Part shown: one piece after another, positions 36,080-49,009 of the stretch | How the letters are laid out: every line of letters starts with the position of its first letter | Numbering within the stretch: position 1 is the first letter of the stretch | NCBI GenBank assembly: GCA_020746105.1 | Contig: CM036619.1 | Span: forward strand, 2,567,395-2,631,394 | DNA: 64,000 bases | From: Trogon surrucura | Taxonomy: Eukaryota; Chordata; Aves; Trogoniformes; Trogonidae | Direction of reading: 5' to 3' | Notes under the pieces: generated by a model | Database searches by the model: none | Told to the model about the DNA's origin: nothing | Seen by the model: only the letters and a program-made list of their open reading frames with translations | Translations under genes and position numbers: made by a program

Positions 36080-36625
36080 CTGCAGCAAGAAAAGAAGGGG
36101 AGGGAGACCCACCCTGTTACAACTTGCATTGAGTTACCTCTGAAAAGCATCAACCAGGTGCAGGTTGCACTGGGCCAAGCTCTACGGAAGGCCAGTGGTA
36201 AGAGATTGCCCATTTCCTGCAGGTCTGGTATGTTAAACAGACAAGAACAAGGGCAAAATGGAAGAGGAGAGCTTGGGGGTAGCCGTCAGCCCACAGGTCT
36301 CTCCATCCTCTCCCATCAATGCTGGAGTTAGGAGCACGAGTCAACAAATCAGGGGCCAGTCTGGTCCCTAGTCTGAGCCGCTCCTAAAACAGTAGAGTGC
36401 TGCAAGTCATCTTCAGCTGTGCTTACTTGGAAGGGGACTTGAAAAGGAGCTTAAAAGAAAACATACAGGCAACACACGGAAAGATTCCCAAATAAGAAGA
36501 GCCACAGGCATGCTGGCGATGAAAGCAGATTACAAATGCATGCACCTTCACGACAAAGTGCTTGTGATTCAGCATTCCCCTTTGTTTAACTAACAAACCC
36601 TCCTGAAGTGAGAAGTATTTGTGAC

Positions 36626-36641
36626 TTTTTTTTTTTTTTTT
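36626..36641. repeat. T16 run
   Basis: A T-run followed by GCTATTTTTTCCCCCC. It reads as A-rich on the ADGRB1 transcript. Confidence 0.88.
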
Positions 36642-37725
36642 GCTATTTTTTCCCCCCAGACAGAGAGGTTTAGTATTTCTCAAAACTAGGCCAAATATGT
36701 AACTGCAGTTGCAGGTCTGGGACATTAGGGATCCAAGTTGGGAAGCTGTTGCCTTCAGCACCTTGCAGGAACAAGCTATTTGTCATTTCTGATTTGCGAC
36801 GTGCAGCCCTGCATCAACTTGCTGCTGAGGTATGTGCACGACAATTAACTCAAACCACTGGTTACGGAGGAAAATTTCTCTGAATGCGTTTTTCTGCATC
36901 TAATCAAATTAAAAGGGAATTGCAAAAGTGCAAGTCCTGAAGGACTGACTTGGAATCTGACCATACTAACACACACGCACACACACGAATAATCCCAGTG
37001 GTTCAGCAAGTGTTCAGTCTGAATACCAGATGAGTGAAGAGTAGATGCTAATGCTTATAGAAATTAGAAACAGATCTATTAATCAACCAGCTCATCCCTG
37101 GAGGCTAATGCTGGATTATTTCCTATATTCCAGCACATCAACTATTTATGTTGGGAATTTAATTTCATTAACTAATTTTAGCAAGAGTGAGTTGGTCATG
37201 CCTTGGCTGCAGAGTTTTGAGTTTCTGATCAGACGGGCAGGATGAGTTTACTGCACGTCTGTGTTCTTCCAAGGGTAAATCTGTGCCTTAGACCTAATGA
37301 AGGCTGCAGAACTTTGATTTTCACTTCCCGCTTTGTTTTACCTTCAGAGAAGCACGAATGCTGAGGATATACTTTCCTGGATACAAAAACCTCACTGGCT
37401 CAAAGTAGCCTGAACTTATATTTAGTGTGTTAGACATCTGGCTTATAGGTAGCTCTCCCTGAAACTCACCCAACCTAAAAACAGACAACAAAATCCAAGC
37501 TTCCAGCTTATCTAGAAACTGGGGTGGCTGCCTGCAAAACAAGTCTCTGGTTCCTTTCATGGCCAAAATTATCCCAAATTTCTCAGTTTCATTGGGCTAT
37601 GCATCACTTGGATCCTATTCTATTTGTGGCTGGAGGGTACCAAGCCACCAATCTAAGTTTTGACTGTGGGAAATAAAATGCTTAGTCTCAGTCAGCAGTT
37701 TCTAGAGGATAGGAAAGAAGACTTG

Positions 37726-38141
37726 AATCATGGAATCCATAGAACATGTTGAGTTGGAAGGACCTTTAAAGGCCATCTAGTCCAGCCCCCTGCAGTGAGC
37801 AGGGACAGCTTTAACTAGACCAGGTTGCTCAGAGCCCCATCAAGCCTGACCTTGAATGTCTCCAGGGATGGGACCTCCACCACCTCTCTGGGTAACCTGT
37901 GCCAATATTTTGTCACACCCCTACGAACTTTCTTCCTTAATGTCAGTCTAAATGTACCCTCTTTTAGTTTAAGGACACTACCCCTTGTCCTGTCGCAACA
38001 GACCTTGCTAAAAAGATTGCTTCCATCTCTCTTACAGGTTCTCTTTAAGTACTAGAAGGCTGCTCTAAGTTGTGTTTGGAGTTTTCTGTTTTCCAGGCTG
38101 AACAACCCCAATTCTCTCAACCTGTCTTCATAGGAGATGTG
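37726..38141 (-). mobile_element. CR1 LINE 3' fragment
   Basis: A minus-strand 3' end (AATCATGGAATCCATAGAAC, then CAGGTTGCTCAGAGCCCCAT) reaching the ORF2 C-terminal region (AATTCTCTCAACCTGTCTTC). It is moderately diverged. About 290 bp separate it from the much older copy that follows in the same orientation. Confidence 0.9.
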
Positions 38142-38429
38142 TACTGGTGGGAATGAAATGTAATAAATCTGTGTAGCAACACCATGATCCAGCTGGAATT
38201 AGAATGCACTTTGAAAGTGTCCTCTCATCAAAAAACGTAGAAAATGAATTGACTGTTAAGTATCATCTGTATGCAAATATAAGGGAAGATATTCCAGTTG
38301 TCTTCAGACTTTTCCCCCCTTTAAACAAGCCTCTCCTTTCTCCATGTTTCCCTTCATGCACTGAGAGGCCATCCTGTTCCCCAGATCCCTGAACCTCCAA
38401 AGAATGAGACATGGGTTGGCAGCATGTAA

Positions 38430-40370
38430 AATCACAGAATCAGAATAATTTAGGTTGGGGAAAAACCTCTCGAGTTCCCAGTCCAATCCTCCACCTGAAC
38501 AAAAGGGCTAATTTCAAAGTCAGAGCAGGTTTCTTAGGGTCTTGTCCAATCAAGTTTTGAAAATCATGAAGAACAGAAATGCCACCACCTCTCTTAGATG
38601 ATTTGTTACAGTGCTTGACTTCTCTTATGGTGAAGGATTATTTTTCTTTACATCCAGCTAGATTTTTCTTGCTGCAGCTGGTGCCTCTAGACCTTTCATT
38701 GTGTACCTCTGCAAGTCACCTGACTTCTCCGAGACTCCTCCTTAATAGCATTTTCTTCTCCAAGCTAACCAAGCCTTGTTCCCTTCACGTCCTTTTACAA
38801 CATGTTTTCCATCTCTCTAAGCATCCACTGGGCTTGCTCCAACATTCTGACATCTCTTGTATTGGGAAAGTCCAATACTGGGCATGCGTTTCCAGATGGG
38901 GCCATGGAGTGTCAGGCAGATGGGAATAACCAATTCCCTTGACCCGCTGGCCATATTCCTGCCTGTAGAGCCCGATATAATGTTGGAATTCATTGCTGCA
39001 TGGGTGCACTGCTGATTCATTTCCAAATCATTGCTCATTAGGACCAGCAGATACTCTCCTGTGGAGGCATCACCAAGCCAGTCCCCAGCCCATCCTGCTC
39101 CAAGCGATCATTCTGTCCCACGTACAGGACTGTGTATTTGTCTTTGTTGTACCACTTCTCCAGACCATATCTCTACTTTGCTGAGGTCTTTCTGAATGTC
39201 AGTGCTGCTTTCCAGCATACCTGTCACTCTTCCCAATTTGGCATCACCCACAAACCTGCTGAAAGTGCATTTTGCCCCAACATCCAGCTTGTTACAAAAA
39301 AACTTTAAACAATATTGGCCATAGTATCAACCCCTGTCGGATGCAACTAGTAAACAGCTCCTGATTAGGCTTCAAACCTTTGACCATTGCCCTTTACACC
39401 TGCAGGAACTCCACACAGCTATTATATCACCTTAGAAGCCACCAATCCTGTGCACAGTTCCCTGGTCTGGATACAAAGATGCTATGGGAGACTGTGTTAA
39501 AAACCTTGCTCATGTCAAAAATATACAACACCTACTTCTCTCCACTGTCCATGCAACCAGTCGACACATCACAAAAGGGAAACAGGTCAGTCAGGCACAA
39601 TCTGCCCTCAATAAATCTGTGCTGTCTATTCCCAACCACTTTCTTGTCCATCATTTTGACTGGAAAAAAACTCTTTATAACTACTTGCTCCTTAATCTTT
39701 CCAGAGGCTGTGAGTAGGTTGACTAGCCAGTTGTTCTCTGCATCCTCCTTCTTGCTATTCTTAAAGAAGAGTGTAGCATTTGCCTTCCTCCAGCCATCAA
39801 GAACCTCCCCAGATGATAGCGAGTGGCTTCACAGTAACACCAGCCAGCTCCCTCAACGTCCTAGATGCGTCCCATTCAGCCCCGTGGACTTGTAAATGTC
39901 CAGCTTATTAAATGGTCCTCAGCTCTCTCTTTTTTTTTTCCAGAGTGGCTATTTCTTCTTCCCCAGATTCTGCCACTAGGTACAGGAACTCAGCTGCCCG
40001 GGAGCAAACTTTGTCAGTAGAATAAGGCGATAAAGATATTGTGTACCTTCACCTTTTCTACTTCCTTCACCATTAGGCTACTTGCTCCATTCAACACTGG
40101 GCCAACAATTTCCTTTGGTGCTGATGTACATACAGAAACTCCCCTCGGTGTCTTTCACATCCCTTATGAGTTTGCTAAGGTAGGGCAGCTAAGGTCTAAC
40201 CCTCCTAATTCAATTCGGAACTTCTGGGCAATGTTTCCATAGTCCTCCTTGGCAGCCTGACCTCTCTACCAAACATTTCCTCAATCAGAAGTTTCCCGTT
40301 ACGCTAAGATGGCATCCTGCCATGCTTGCTTTTTTACTTCCATTTTCTCTTCTCCAGTGCAGGATGTTCC
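38430..40370 (-). mobile_element. Old, long CR1 LINE copy (about 1.9 kb)
   Basis: In minus orientation, the 3' tail (ATCACAGAATCAGAATAATT) is at about 38430. The RT catalytic box (worn to FVGDAKLG) is near 39232-39258. More N-terminal RT sequence follows: GAGACTGTGTTAAAAACCTT, CTGTGCTGTCTATTCCCAAC, and GCATTTGCCTTCCTCCAGCC near 39776. Similarity fades somewhere near 40370. It is heavily mutated, with no long frame in the element's own orientation. The span far exceeds that of the other copies here. The right boundary is uncertain. Confidence 0.82.
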
Positions 40371-43300
40371 ACAGAAAGAAAAAAACCCATTCCTATCCAG
40401 ACCCTTCGGCCAAAGAAGTCAGGAACTCATATCAGAGAGCAAAAAAACCACAGAACTTGATGGGTTTAGCCGGAGGAAAGATCTTTGGCAAAGGCAGAGC
40501 TGTTTCAGGGTGTTGTCTTGCTACCCCTTGGCTAACACATGGACTCTGTCTACTTATCAAAAGATGTTGTACCCACCACGAAAGCAGGGAAAAACTGCAA
40601 ATTTAGGCAACTTCTGCTCTGGTCTGGGTCCTGCAGGAGGTGGGGAGGCCCTGTGCAAACCAAGGCAGACGAAGATGTTGGGAAAACCCCACCATCTGTC
40701 TCTCCGTCCCCATTCCACTCCCTTCCTCTCCGCAAACACTGAGTCACTTTTGCTTTCTCACTGTGAGTACACACATCCTTCTGCACGCAGTCGCTTACTC
40801 ATTCCTGTTTACCTTCCACCAAGGCCACCGAGTCCATCAGCATCTCCGGCAAAGGCAGAGCTCGTGGGTTTAAAGCAAGTGTTAAAAGCCCCTTGAGAGC
40901 TCATCGACAACCACTAAATCAATCCTTTGGCTTCGATGGGTAGGGAGTGAGAAAAGCTCGCACCGGTATCTTCCAGCAATACAGCACTCACCCGGCTGCC
41001 ACCAGCGAAAAAAGGTCTGTCGTGCCCCAGATGCTGATGGGCTGGTGGGAGAGCTGTTCGATAGCAAGCATCGATCTCCATGCTATGGAAAGGTCACTGA
41101 CTAGAGAGTCTGTTGAATTGCAATGAGTTCAGAGACAGAAAACACTGGGGCACTCCTGAAATACCACCATGTCAAGGAGCTGCTTGAAAAGAGTGGTAGG
41201 AACCAAAGCTTAGAGAAACACTAAGCCATTTCACCCGCTCTGACCCTTCAATAGTTAATTTTCTCCCCAGTTTTTCATTTTTTGCCTCGGTTTTCAAGAG
41301 GAAAGATCTTTTTCTTTCAATTCCCCCTCTTTATCCGCATGGGTGGTGGAGCACACGGCCCACACACAGATTGTGTCTCCAGCTGTGATCCAGGACAGCC
41401 ACCGCTGAGCTGTGACAAGGTCACTCCACTCCTATTGCCCACTGTGTCACTGACCTCTCTGTCGAGATTGCTAATAAGGCCAGAGATGCACCATCTGCAG
41501 CAGAGTTTTTGCAGCCATCTGTCTACTGGGAACTGGAGTGAGTCCACCAACAGGCCACCAACAGCCGTCAGACAGAAACAGCGTCCAGCTTGCAAGGAGA
41601 TGGTGCCAAGTTGGCTGCGTCTGAAGCGATCGCTTGCATCAAAAAGCTCACGCCGCTCATGCCGACGGCTGAGTAGGCGCCACTGAGAAGCAACCATTAT
41701 TTGGGGGTTGTGAATGGGAAGCGGAGGGTAAATTCATTTCCTCTCTGATACGCAGCCCAAAGCTGGAATCACCTCCCTTCTACTCTGCTCGTTTTTCTCT
41801 ACCAGGTTCCTCTCCCTCTTTCTCCACCACCCTTTCTTTCTGCTTTCTATGTCTAAGCAAACCCTAGCTGGGCAAAATTCTGGGCGGGTTTCCAGATTGT
41901 CAGCCTCAGTGAGCTTATTCATCACAAGTGTTTCATACACGAGCAAAATCTATGTATGCATGCTCCAGAGGTCTTTGTCCAGAGGTCTGAATGGGAAATT
42001 TCCCAGCCAAAGCTCGTCGAAACAGCTGAGCTCTGGTGAGTGCTCTCCACAGAAGACCAGGCAGCTAGGGGACAAGGAGGTTCTCCCCTGCACGGTGGAA
42101 AAGGACCTCTTTGACACTGCTCCTGTATTTTCGCGACAACAGTTGGAATAATACTGCTGATCCCACCTCGAAGCATTCCTCCAGCTGTTGTCTATCACAC
42201 TACATAACATCTAGGACAAAGCGAAGTGGGAGTCAGGACATAATGTTGACTTGGAACATGATGTTCCTGAGACCATTAATAGGACAGCACATTCATGTCC
42301 AGCAGCTATGCCTAAAATAAAAAAGGACACACAGAGAGCTCAGGGCTCAGCCATGGGAATGCTGTGAGGTTTAGAAAACATGAAAACATGATCTACAGAG
42401 AAGAAATGAAACAAACTCAGCGCACCAAAGAGAAAGTCTAGAGATCACTTGACCATGCTTTACAAATATTTACACAAAGAGACTTAGGATAGAGAGCCCT
42501 TTAATCAAGATATAGCTGGTCTCAGGATCACTTGGAAATGCATGTCCATCCTTGGCTAGCTCAGAAATGCCCATTCAAGACTCCCATAAACATGTCCCCC
42601 CCTTCTCACTGATCATTTTGGGCATAGGCATAACGTAAAGGCTGGAATGAGAAATTAAAAGAAAAAAAAAAAGAAGAAGTGTATTTTAAACAAGGTGGGC
42701 AATTAACTTTACTGTCCTTAATGACAGTAAATATAGAGGGGCACACTCCTGGAAGAAAATACATCATGTTACTCCAAATGACTCTGTCATGCTCCAAACT
42801 GATTCAACCTCACATCTCAACTTGTGTTTCAGATCCTGAACTTGTTTCTCATAGAAAAGAGAGGTTGAGGCTCAAACACTTGCTCTTTAATCTTCTATCC
42901 TATCTTTCCACTTGATCCTGACACCAGTGACACCAGTAAGTCACCTACCAGCGCTGCTCAGTGCTGCCCAGCCTGAGGAAAAGCAGGAGAGGACAAGGAC
43001 TTGAGCACATCCAATGATACCCCAGGCACGGAAAAACCTGAGTTCTAGATAAACGTTATTATGATCAGTCTTCAGCTCGTAGCACTTGCCATAATTAACT
43101 AGCCACTATGCACTGTCACAGTATCAACAAAAAAAAAAGACGCATTTTTGCTCATTTTTCACTCTCATTTCTTCCCTTTATCAAAGAGTAGAAAAAGTTA
43201 TCTCAATTCACAACTCTGAACTGAATTTATCTTTTCCTTCCTAGTAAGAACCACTTGACAAAATGAGAGCCTCAGGCTGATCCCTTCTCCCAAAAGGGTC

Positions 43301-44214
43301 TCCAGTAATAACCAAACAGCACGTTTTCTGTAGCCACTCCATTTCGATTTCACAGTCATTCACCTCGTTCTGATTTTCTTTGTTTTGTTTAACGTAGAGT
43401 CATGAAGCTCTCAGCCTGTTTGCCATGGGTTTAGGAAAAGCGTGGGTCTCGTAGTACAAACTCAGACCTCGTTCAGTGCAGTATATGGGAAAATTCCTTG
43501 GACAACTTGGGTCCTCCAGCTTATACAGCCCATCAAAATGTATCTAACAGGGGCATGGGCTAATGTGGGCCTTTGTTCAATAAAACTTTGCACCAAGACC
43601 ACTTCAGCCTCTGTAAATGATGCAATTTAAGGTTACACCTGACCTGCTTATGGGTGTACAGGAGCTCTCTGCAATGGGATGTACTGAGGAAATCCCATAC
43701 GCCTCTGAAGCTAAAGGCAACACGAAGCTAAGAGGTTGGAGAGTTACTTAGACCATGCGGTTTATCATTCGTAAGCTCCTGAAAAGTGCTGTCAGTTCTT
43801 CAGGCCAGATGTTTTCGTAACGGGCCGTGGATGTTTTGACATTATCAAAGGCCCAGCCAGGAATACGTTGAAGCAACTTGCGTGCCAGGAGGCAATGTGT
43901 GTCCACGTCTCCGTGAACAAGGTTTCCTGGGGTATAGGAAGGCATCTAAACCAGCACGTGTCTTTTGAAACCGGAACAATGCGACTACATGGGGTCATGG
44001 CACTAATTTCAGTGTACTAATTTCTCTGGCACTAGGAGGAAAGGATAATGCCAGCTAAGCCACCGTGATGACTTTTTGCAGGACCCACGCATTACCAAAC
44101 AGTTCTTCCTCAGGCACCAGACGCCCAAAACAGGAGAGCAAAACCTCCAGGGTCCATGTAGATCAAGAGCCACTTACTTTCCCCAACAAGAAGAGAAGAG
44201 AATGAAAGCCATAC

Positions 44215-44318
44215 CTCCAAACAGAGACATAAATGATAATCAACAGCAAAAGGGTCAGCGAAGATACTCCACAGCCTACAATTAACGTGACAGAAGGGAC
44301 CAGCACCTTTTCCATGTT
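44215..44318 (-). CDS. ADGRB1: ADGRB1 (BAI1) exon encoding TM1
   Basis: This exon is 104 nt long. Read on the minus strand it starts in frame at Asn-Met-Glu-Lys and encodes 34 residues plus two bases of an Arg codon. It covers the short linker after the GAIN-domain autoproteolysis site and the first transmembrane helix (motif [17 protein letters not shown], then YVSVW). The acceptor is ctctctttcag and the donor is AG|gtatgg. The final AG joins the first G of the next exon to make Arg. ADGRB1 is a plasma-membrane adhesion GPCR known in neurons and phagocytes for phosphatidylserine recognition and for Rac activation through ELMO/DOCK180. The protein matches ADGRB1 better than ADGRB3, whose TM1 region differs markedly. 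No further upstream exon was found between here and the right edge, so the preceding intron exceeds 19.6 kb. Confidence 0.96.
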
Positions 44319-46240
44319 CTGAAAGAGAGAAAGTAACGCATTAAAAAAAAGGGGAAAAACAAAAAATGCAAAAGAAGATGCTCAGCAAATGCTACCAGCT
44401 AAATATCATGGCAAGAACTTTCCTCCTAATGGTGAACTCACCTGAACTTGACATGGCACTGCACATACAAATAAAAAGGAAAGAAGACCAGGATTTAGTT
44501 CTGGTTAACCCATCCTAATTCTGGACCTCATTCTGCTCCCTCACACACCAGAGTTAAGTCTGGGCAGCAACTCTGATATCCATGGCAAGTGTGTAAAAAG
44601 TGTGGGTTGCAGAAGGAGGATCAGGTCCTTCATTTCCAGTGTGAAACTTTGAAGGTAATTAATGAGGTAATAGTAGAAGGCAGTGCCTACACTAGAACAA
44701 TTACAAATGAGCTCTTCTGGGAATGGTGGTGATATAGGTTGGAGGATGAAAAGAAGGTGAAAATCTTTCACCAACTACAAACATCCATCTGGAAAAGGAG
44801 ACGAAGAAGGAAGCAAAATAAAAACAAGATGTATGTAGTCCCCAAGGACCCAGCCTCCAGTCATAGCATCCATCACTTCACTACTCTTACATTACTACAC
44901 AAAGCATTTCTTTGTATGTCGGGGTCCCCACTGGAAAACCTGGTGTGGAATGGTTCTCTTTCTCATCTGAACACAAAGATCTCCTGATCATCTGCTTTTG
45001 CAACATCAAGAACAAATACACAAGCTATAATCTCTCCTAGTCTAGTTCTCTGCATCACTGGAACTGTGTAACTTGCCAACATCTGCCAGACTGATATCAC
45101 TAAACTCCCGTTCTCAGCTTAGAGTGAGGATCTGGATCCCACTTGGGTTTCTCTGCTGCAGGAGGCTTTTTTCCTGGCATGTTTCTGATTTCTACATCAG
45201 TGATCTCTGCTGGCATGTAGGCAGAGAAGCAGAGACCCACCACGCAGCAGACACATGAGAACCGTCTCTTTGGGGTGATTAGGAAATACGCAGAGGTCTG
45301 GGAGCACAGTCAAGGTTGTCATTAGATGGGCACAGAACCAATACAGCAACGGATATTAGGTGGTTTCTGACATAGCTTAGCATAAGGAAAAAAAAAAAAA
45401 AAAGAAGAAAACACACATGAATTTGGAAATGGAACAGGAATTTCTCTAAGGGCTTGCCTACACCATTCTGTTGGCAGGCATGAGGCTGCTCAACCTGAAC
45501 CTGCAATCAGTAGGGCACCACGAAGCTGAGAGTATTGCAGCTCTGTTCCACGCTACTGAGCCTTCTGCAAAGCAAAATATATCAGGCAGGGCTCAGTGCT
45601 ATGCTTATATGGAGTCTGGCCAGCTCAACACATGGACAAAGCAAACATGTGTCTATTGACTCAAGGCCCACAGCCAGTACAGGTTTACTCCACAGAACCC
45701 ACCACGAAGAAGAAACAAACAACCCTGATGCATAGGGATCTCAGCTGCATTGTCCCTGAAGTCTGAAGGGATGGGGAAGATCCTCCTTAACTTGCTTATT
45801 TTGACTAAGGACACCTCTCACATTTTGCATCTCATTGCGGGGAACAAAACTTTGATCATACTGCCATGGTGAACCCCACAGGGGCTATTGGGAAGGCTGG
45901 AACAAGAGCTTGAGGGATCTGAGACAAAATTTAGTGACACATTCAACGGTCTGAATCCCCACCTGGCATTTATACCTAGAGGAGTACAGGTTCATAGAGG
46001 CATCTTTATTGGATGCAGACCAGCTACAGACTGGAAGCCAAACTGCACTGCAGTGTGGTGACACCTCTCTGCAATGTCCCCTCCCTACTGACCACATCAC
46101 CTCTCACACATAACCACCCCAGCACACCCGTACACCTCCCTTGAATTTTGCTCTGTGAAACACGAGGCCTAGGACTCTCCAAAACTACACCACAGATATG
46201 TACAAAGTGTTTGGATGCCAATCCTAATTCAACTTGCTGA

Positions 46241-46426
46241 AATCATAGAATCCTAGAAAGGCCTAGGCTGGAAGGGACCTTAGAGATCATTTAATCCAAC
46301 CTCCCTGTCATGGGCAGGGACGCCTCTCAACTAGATCAGGCAACACATGGGGACCAAACGGGAATCGAATCAGCGACATTTGGTGTTTCAGCACCACGCT
46401 CAACCGAGTGAGCTAAACCAGCCCTC
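46241..46426 (-). mobile_element. tRNA-Ile-headed, CR1-tailed SINE
   Basis: On the minus strand the element starts with a tRNA-like head (about 46350-46424). It has an acceptor-like GGGCTGG, an A-box-like TTTAGCTCACTCGGTTGAGC, a perfect anticodon stem pair TGGTG/CACCA around a six-base loop, and a B-box-like GATTCGATTCCCG. The order and bases match tRNA-Ile (AAT) best by eye. The head runs directly into a CR1 3' end of about 105 bp (ATCTAGTTGAGAGGCGTCCC, then GGTCCCTTCCAGCCTAGGCC, ending ATTCTATGATT). This is the architecture of CR1-mobilised tRNA SINEs such as TguSINE1 described in passerines. It is old and probably inactive. A chance junction of a tRNA pseudogene and a CR1 is the alternative. 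Confidence 0.8.
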
Positions 46427-46713
46427 AATCATGGACTTCTGGCTACATCTTAAGCCTTTTTACCTACCAGCAATCGTGCAGAAACTAAGAATAACACAGC
46501 GCTGAGCCTCATCAATCTATCCAGCAATCCCCTACACCTAGAGCTCTTCAAAATGCTCACAGAAAATGTTTCAGCTCACATGTGGACTCTTCCTCTAAAC
46601 TTCTATGGAGATTTGGACTACTGTAAATTTTACATCAACTCACACAACTGTATTCCCATCCTAAGAATTTACTTCTGCCAAATATTTGTAGAAGATTGGA
46701 AGCAGGTAAACAA

Positions 46714-47124
46714 ACCCTATGAGGAAAGGCTGAAGGAGCTGGGTCTCTTTAGCTTGGAGGAGACTGAGGGGTAACCTTATCAATTTTTATAATTACGTAA
46801 AGGGTGAGTGTCAGGAGGGCAGAGCCAGGCTCTTCTCAGTGACGTCCGATGATAGCAACAGATATAAGCTGGAGCACAGGAGGGTCCACAAAAATATAAG
46901 GAAAAACGTCTTCCCTGTGAGAGTGACAGAGCCCTGGCACAGGCTGCTCAGGGAGGTTGTGGAGTCTCCTTCTTTGGAGACATTCAAAACCCACCTGGAC
47001 ACGTTCCTGTGTGACCTACTCTGGGTGATCCTGCTCTGGCAGGGGGGTTGGACTAGATGATCTTTCAAGGTCCCTTCCAATCCCTCGCATTCAGTGATTC
47101 TGTGATTCTGTGATTTTGTGATAA
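46714..47124 (+). mobile_element. CR1 LINE 3' fragment
   Basis: The sequence runs from CCCTATGAGGAAAGGCTGAA through the ORF2 C-terminus ([20 protein letters not shown], split by one frame change) to the tail GATTCTGTGATTCTGTG. It is closely similar to the copy at 49915-50353, sharing GCTCTGGCAGGGGGGTTGGA-type 3' sequence. Confidence 0.92.
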
Positions 47125-49009
47125 AGAAATTTCAATGAAAATATCAACATTTTGATTTGTTCTTCCATGAAGCAAAAATGAAATTGGACATATTCCAGGC
47201 ACAGTAAGTGCTGAAATATCGTATCTTGCTCCTTATAAATTGAAATGTGGAAAGGACTTCCTTCTGAGAGGAGAACCCTATGATTTAGTCAAGCACTGGC
47301 GTAGGGTATGGGAGAGAGAGAGACGCAATCTCCAGTATGAAGCCACAGCTTTTCCCTTTGCCACCTTGGTTTCAACTCTGCAGAACCCAAGTGGGCAACA
47401 GCCCTGTCCTGCCCCAGAGAAGCATGGTCAGGATAAATGCACTGTGAAGCATAAGCTACTCAAACATGGATTGCTCCTTGCTCGCTCGCTCCAAGCTCAC
47501 TCCCAACCCTTTTTCTCTCCCTGCTCCCTCCTTGCGGCAATATGAGCTCACGTCGCACAAATGGTGGCCTGGGATGAGCATCGATTGTGACATTTGATTT
47601 AAGTAGGTCTCATTTCACTGACTTTTCATGGGCAACTGGATAAAAAGTGGGGGAGGAGCTCCATTAAAACAAAAAAAAAGCTCGATATATAACTGATTCC
47701 TAAACCACCTGAGAGTAACTGAAGAAATGGGGTTTGGATTTTAGGAGAGGAGCAGAATACATTCCTATATCTCCAGCAGAGTAACCTTAACTCCCCTTCC
47801 TCCCTCATCCACTCTGACATCCCTCCACTCCCAAAAACCTCAGGTTCCTTCATTCCTTCCCTTACCCCCTCTCCCACATCACCCATAACCCTCTCTATTC
47901 TCCTTCAGCTAAGTAAAAGGTTGCATGTGCTGGACCATTCCTAGGTCAGATGTTTGCTCATTGGCAAGGCATTACACAAATGACCACTGGCCAAACGGAA
48001 ACAAGATTTGTGAGCAGTAGCTGGTGCCTATCTGCAGACCTTTGCATGGAAAAAGACCCTGATTTGCACCTCCTTCTCTATCCTTCAGCCAAACTTTCAC
48101 AAAATCCATGCCCACCAGAAGGACTTTTCCGGAAGAGATGCTATGAAGCTCACTCATCCCTTCTCCCTACAGAGAAAGGATGATTGGTCTAGCCCTCGTG
48201 GGACTTTTGTTGGCATCACGAGGGTGGATAACCATAAAAAAACACTGGATGCAACAAGAGCAGGAGCTCGCTTCTTTGAGAATAAGTCTTAAAGTCTTAG
48301 ACCCATGTAGCTTAAGATTCTGCTTGCTTTCTTCATTATTAAAGTTTCTCTGCCCTCCCTATCTTCCTTTCCCCCTCCCCCAACTCCTCCTTTTGGCAAA
48401 CGAAGCATCGATTGTTTTATTTCTTCTGACTAATTAAACCCCCTGACAGAAGGTGGTCGGATGCTGTAGGATCTGAACCTTGAAAAGAAAGTTTCCTTGG
48501 AGAGGAATGGAGGGGGAAAAGCAAGGTTGGTTTAAAAAAAGAAATACAGATACCAAGAGAAAAACAGCAAGGCATCCTAAAGGCAAGAGAGAAATCAGTC
48601 CTACGGCACTTTGCCAGCATCACAGCCAAGGAGCACACGGGTTGACTGCAGAAGACAGGCTAGGAACAGAGTCATCACTTGCTTGGACTGGAGGTAATCC
48701 CAGAGGACCTGTCCCTCACCACCTCCCTGTGTCTGCTGCTGGGTGCCACCCAGAAGCACCCTGAAACACAGACGAAGTCATGCCTGCCTATCTGGAGCTG
48801 GAAAGAAACCCTTTGCCTGGGCCAAGCAGGAACCGAGCAGGTTGTTACGAGTCGCAAGCCCAGCGATTCTGTCACCAGGCATGACAAGGGAGGAGAGAAG
48901 CAATCAATGACATCAGCCGGGATGGAAATAACGAGTGCTACTGCCTGGGGCTGCTTGCTGTCCTACCACCTCATTGCTCTGCCTAGCAGGGCAGAAGGAC
49001 ACTCCTCCT

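Larger units (their letters stand above)
36080..44214 (-). other. ADGRB1: ADGRB1 intron between TM1 and TM2 exons
   Basis: This 8.1-kb intron contains a minus-strand CR1 at 37726-38141, a very old 1.9-kb CR1 immediately beyond it, a T-run at 36626-36641 and a short CA repeat near 36970. Positions 40400-44214 show no nameable repeat; a small unexplained minus frame at 43748-43945 is discussed under findings. Confidence 0.78.

Noticed and set aside
29991-44318. Assignment of the receptor to ADGRB3 or ADGRB2
   Set aside because: TM1 ([11 protein letters not shown]), TM2 ([20 protein letters not shown]) and TM3 ([17 protein letters not shown]) follow ADGRB1, whereas ADGRB3 has HSDRS, IASNI and [14 protein letters not shown] as I recall. 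Only the ICL3 cassette looks ADGRB3-like.
46350-46424. A functional tRNA-Ile gene
   Set aside because: The anticodon loop has six bases, the T-arm and acceptor pairing are poor, and it is fused to a CR1 3' end, so it is a SINE head and not a working tRNA.
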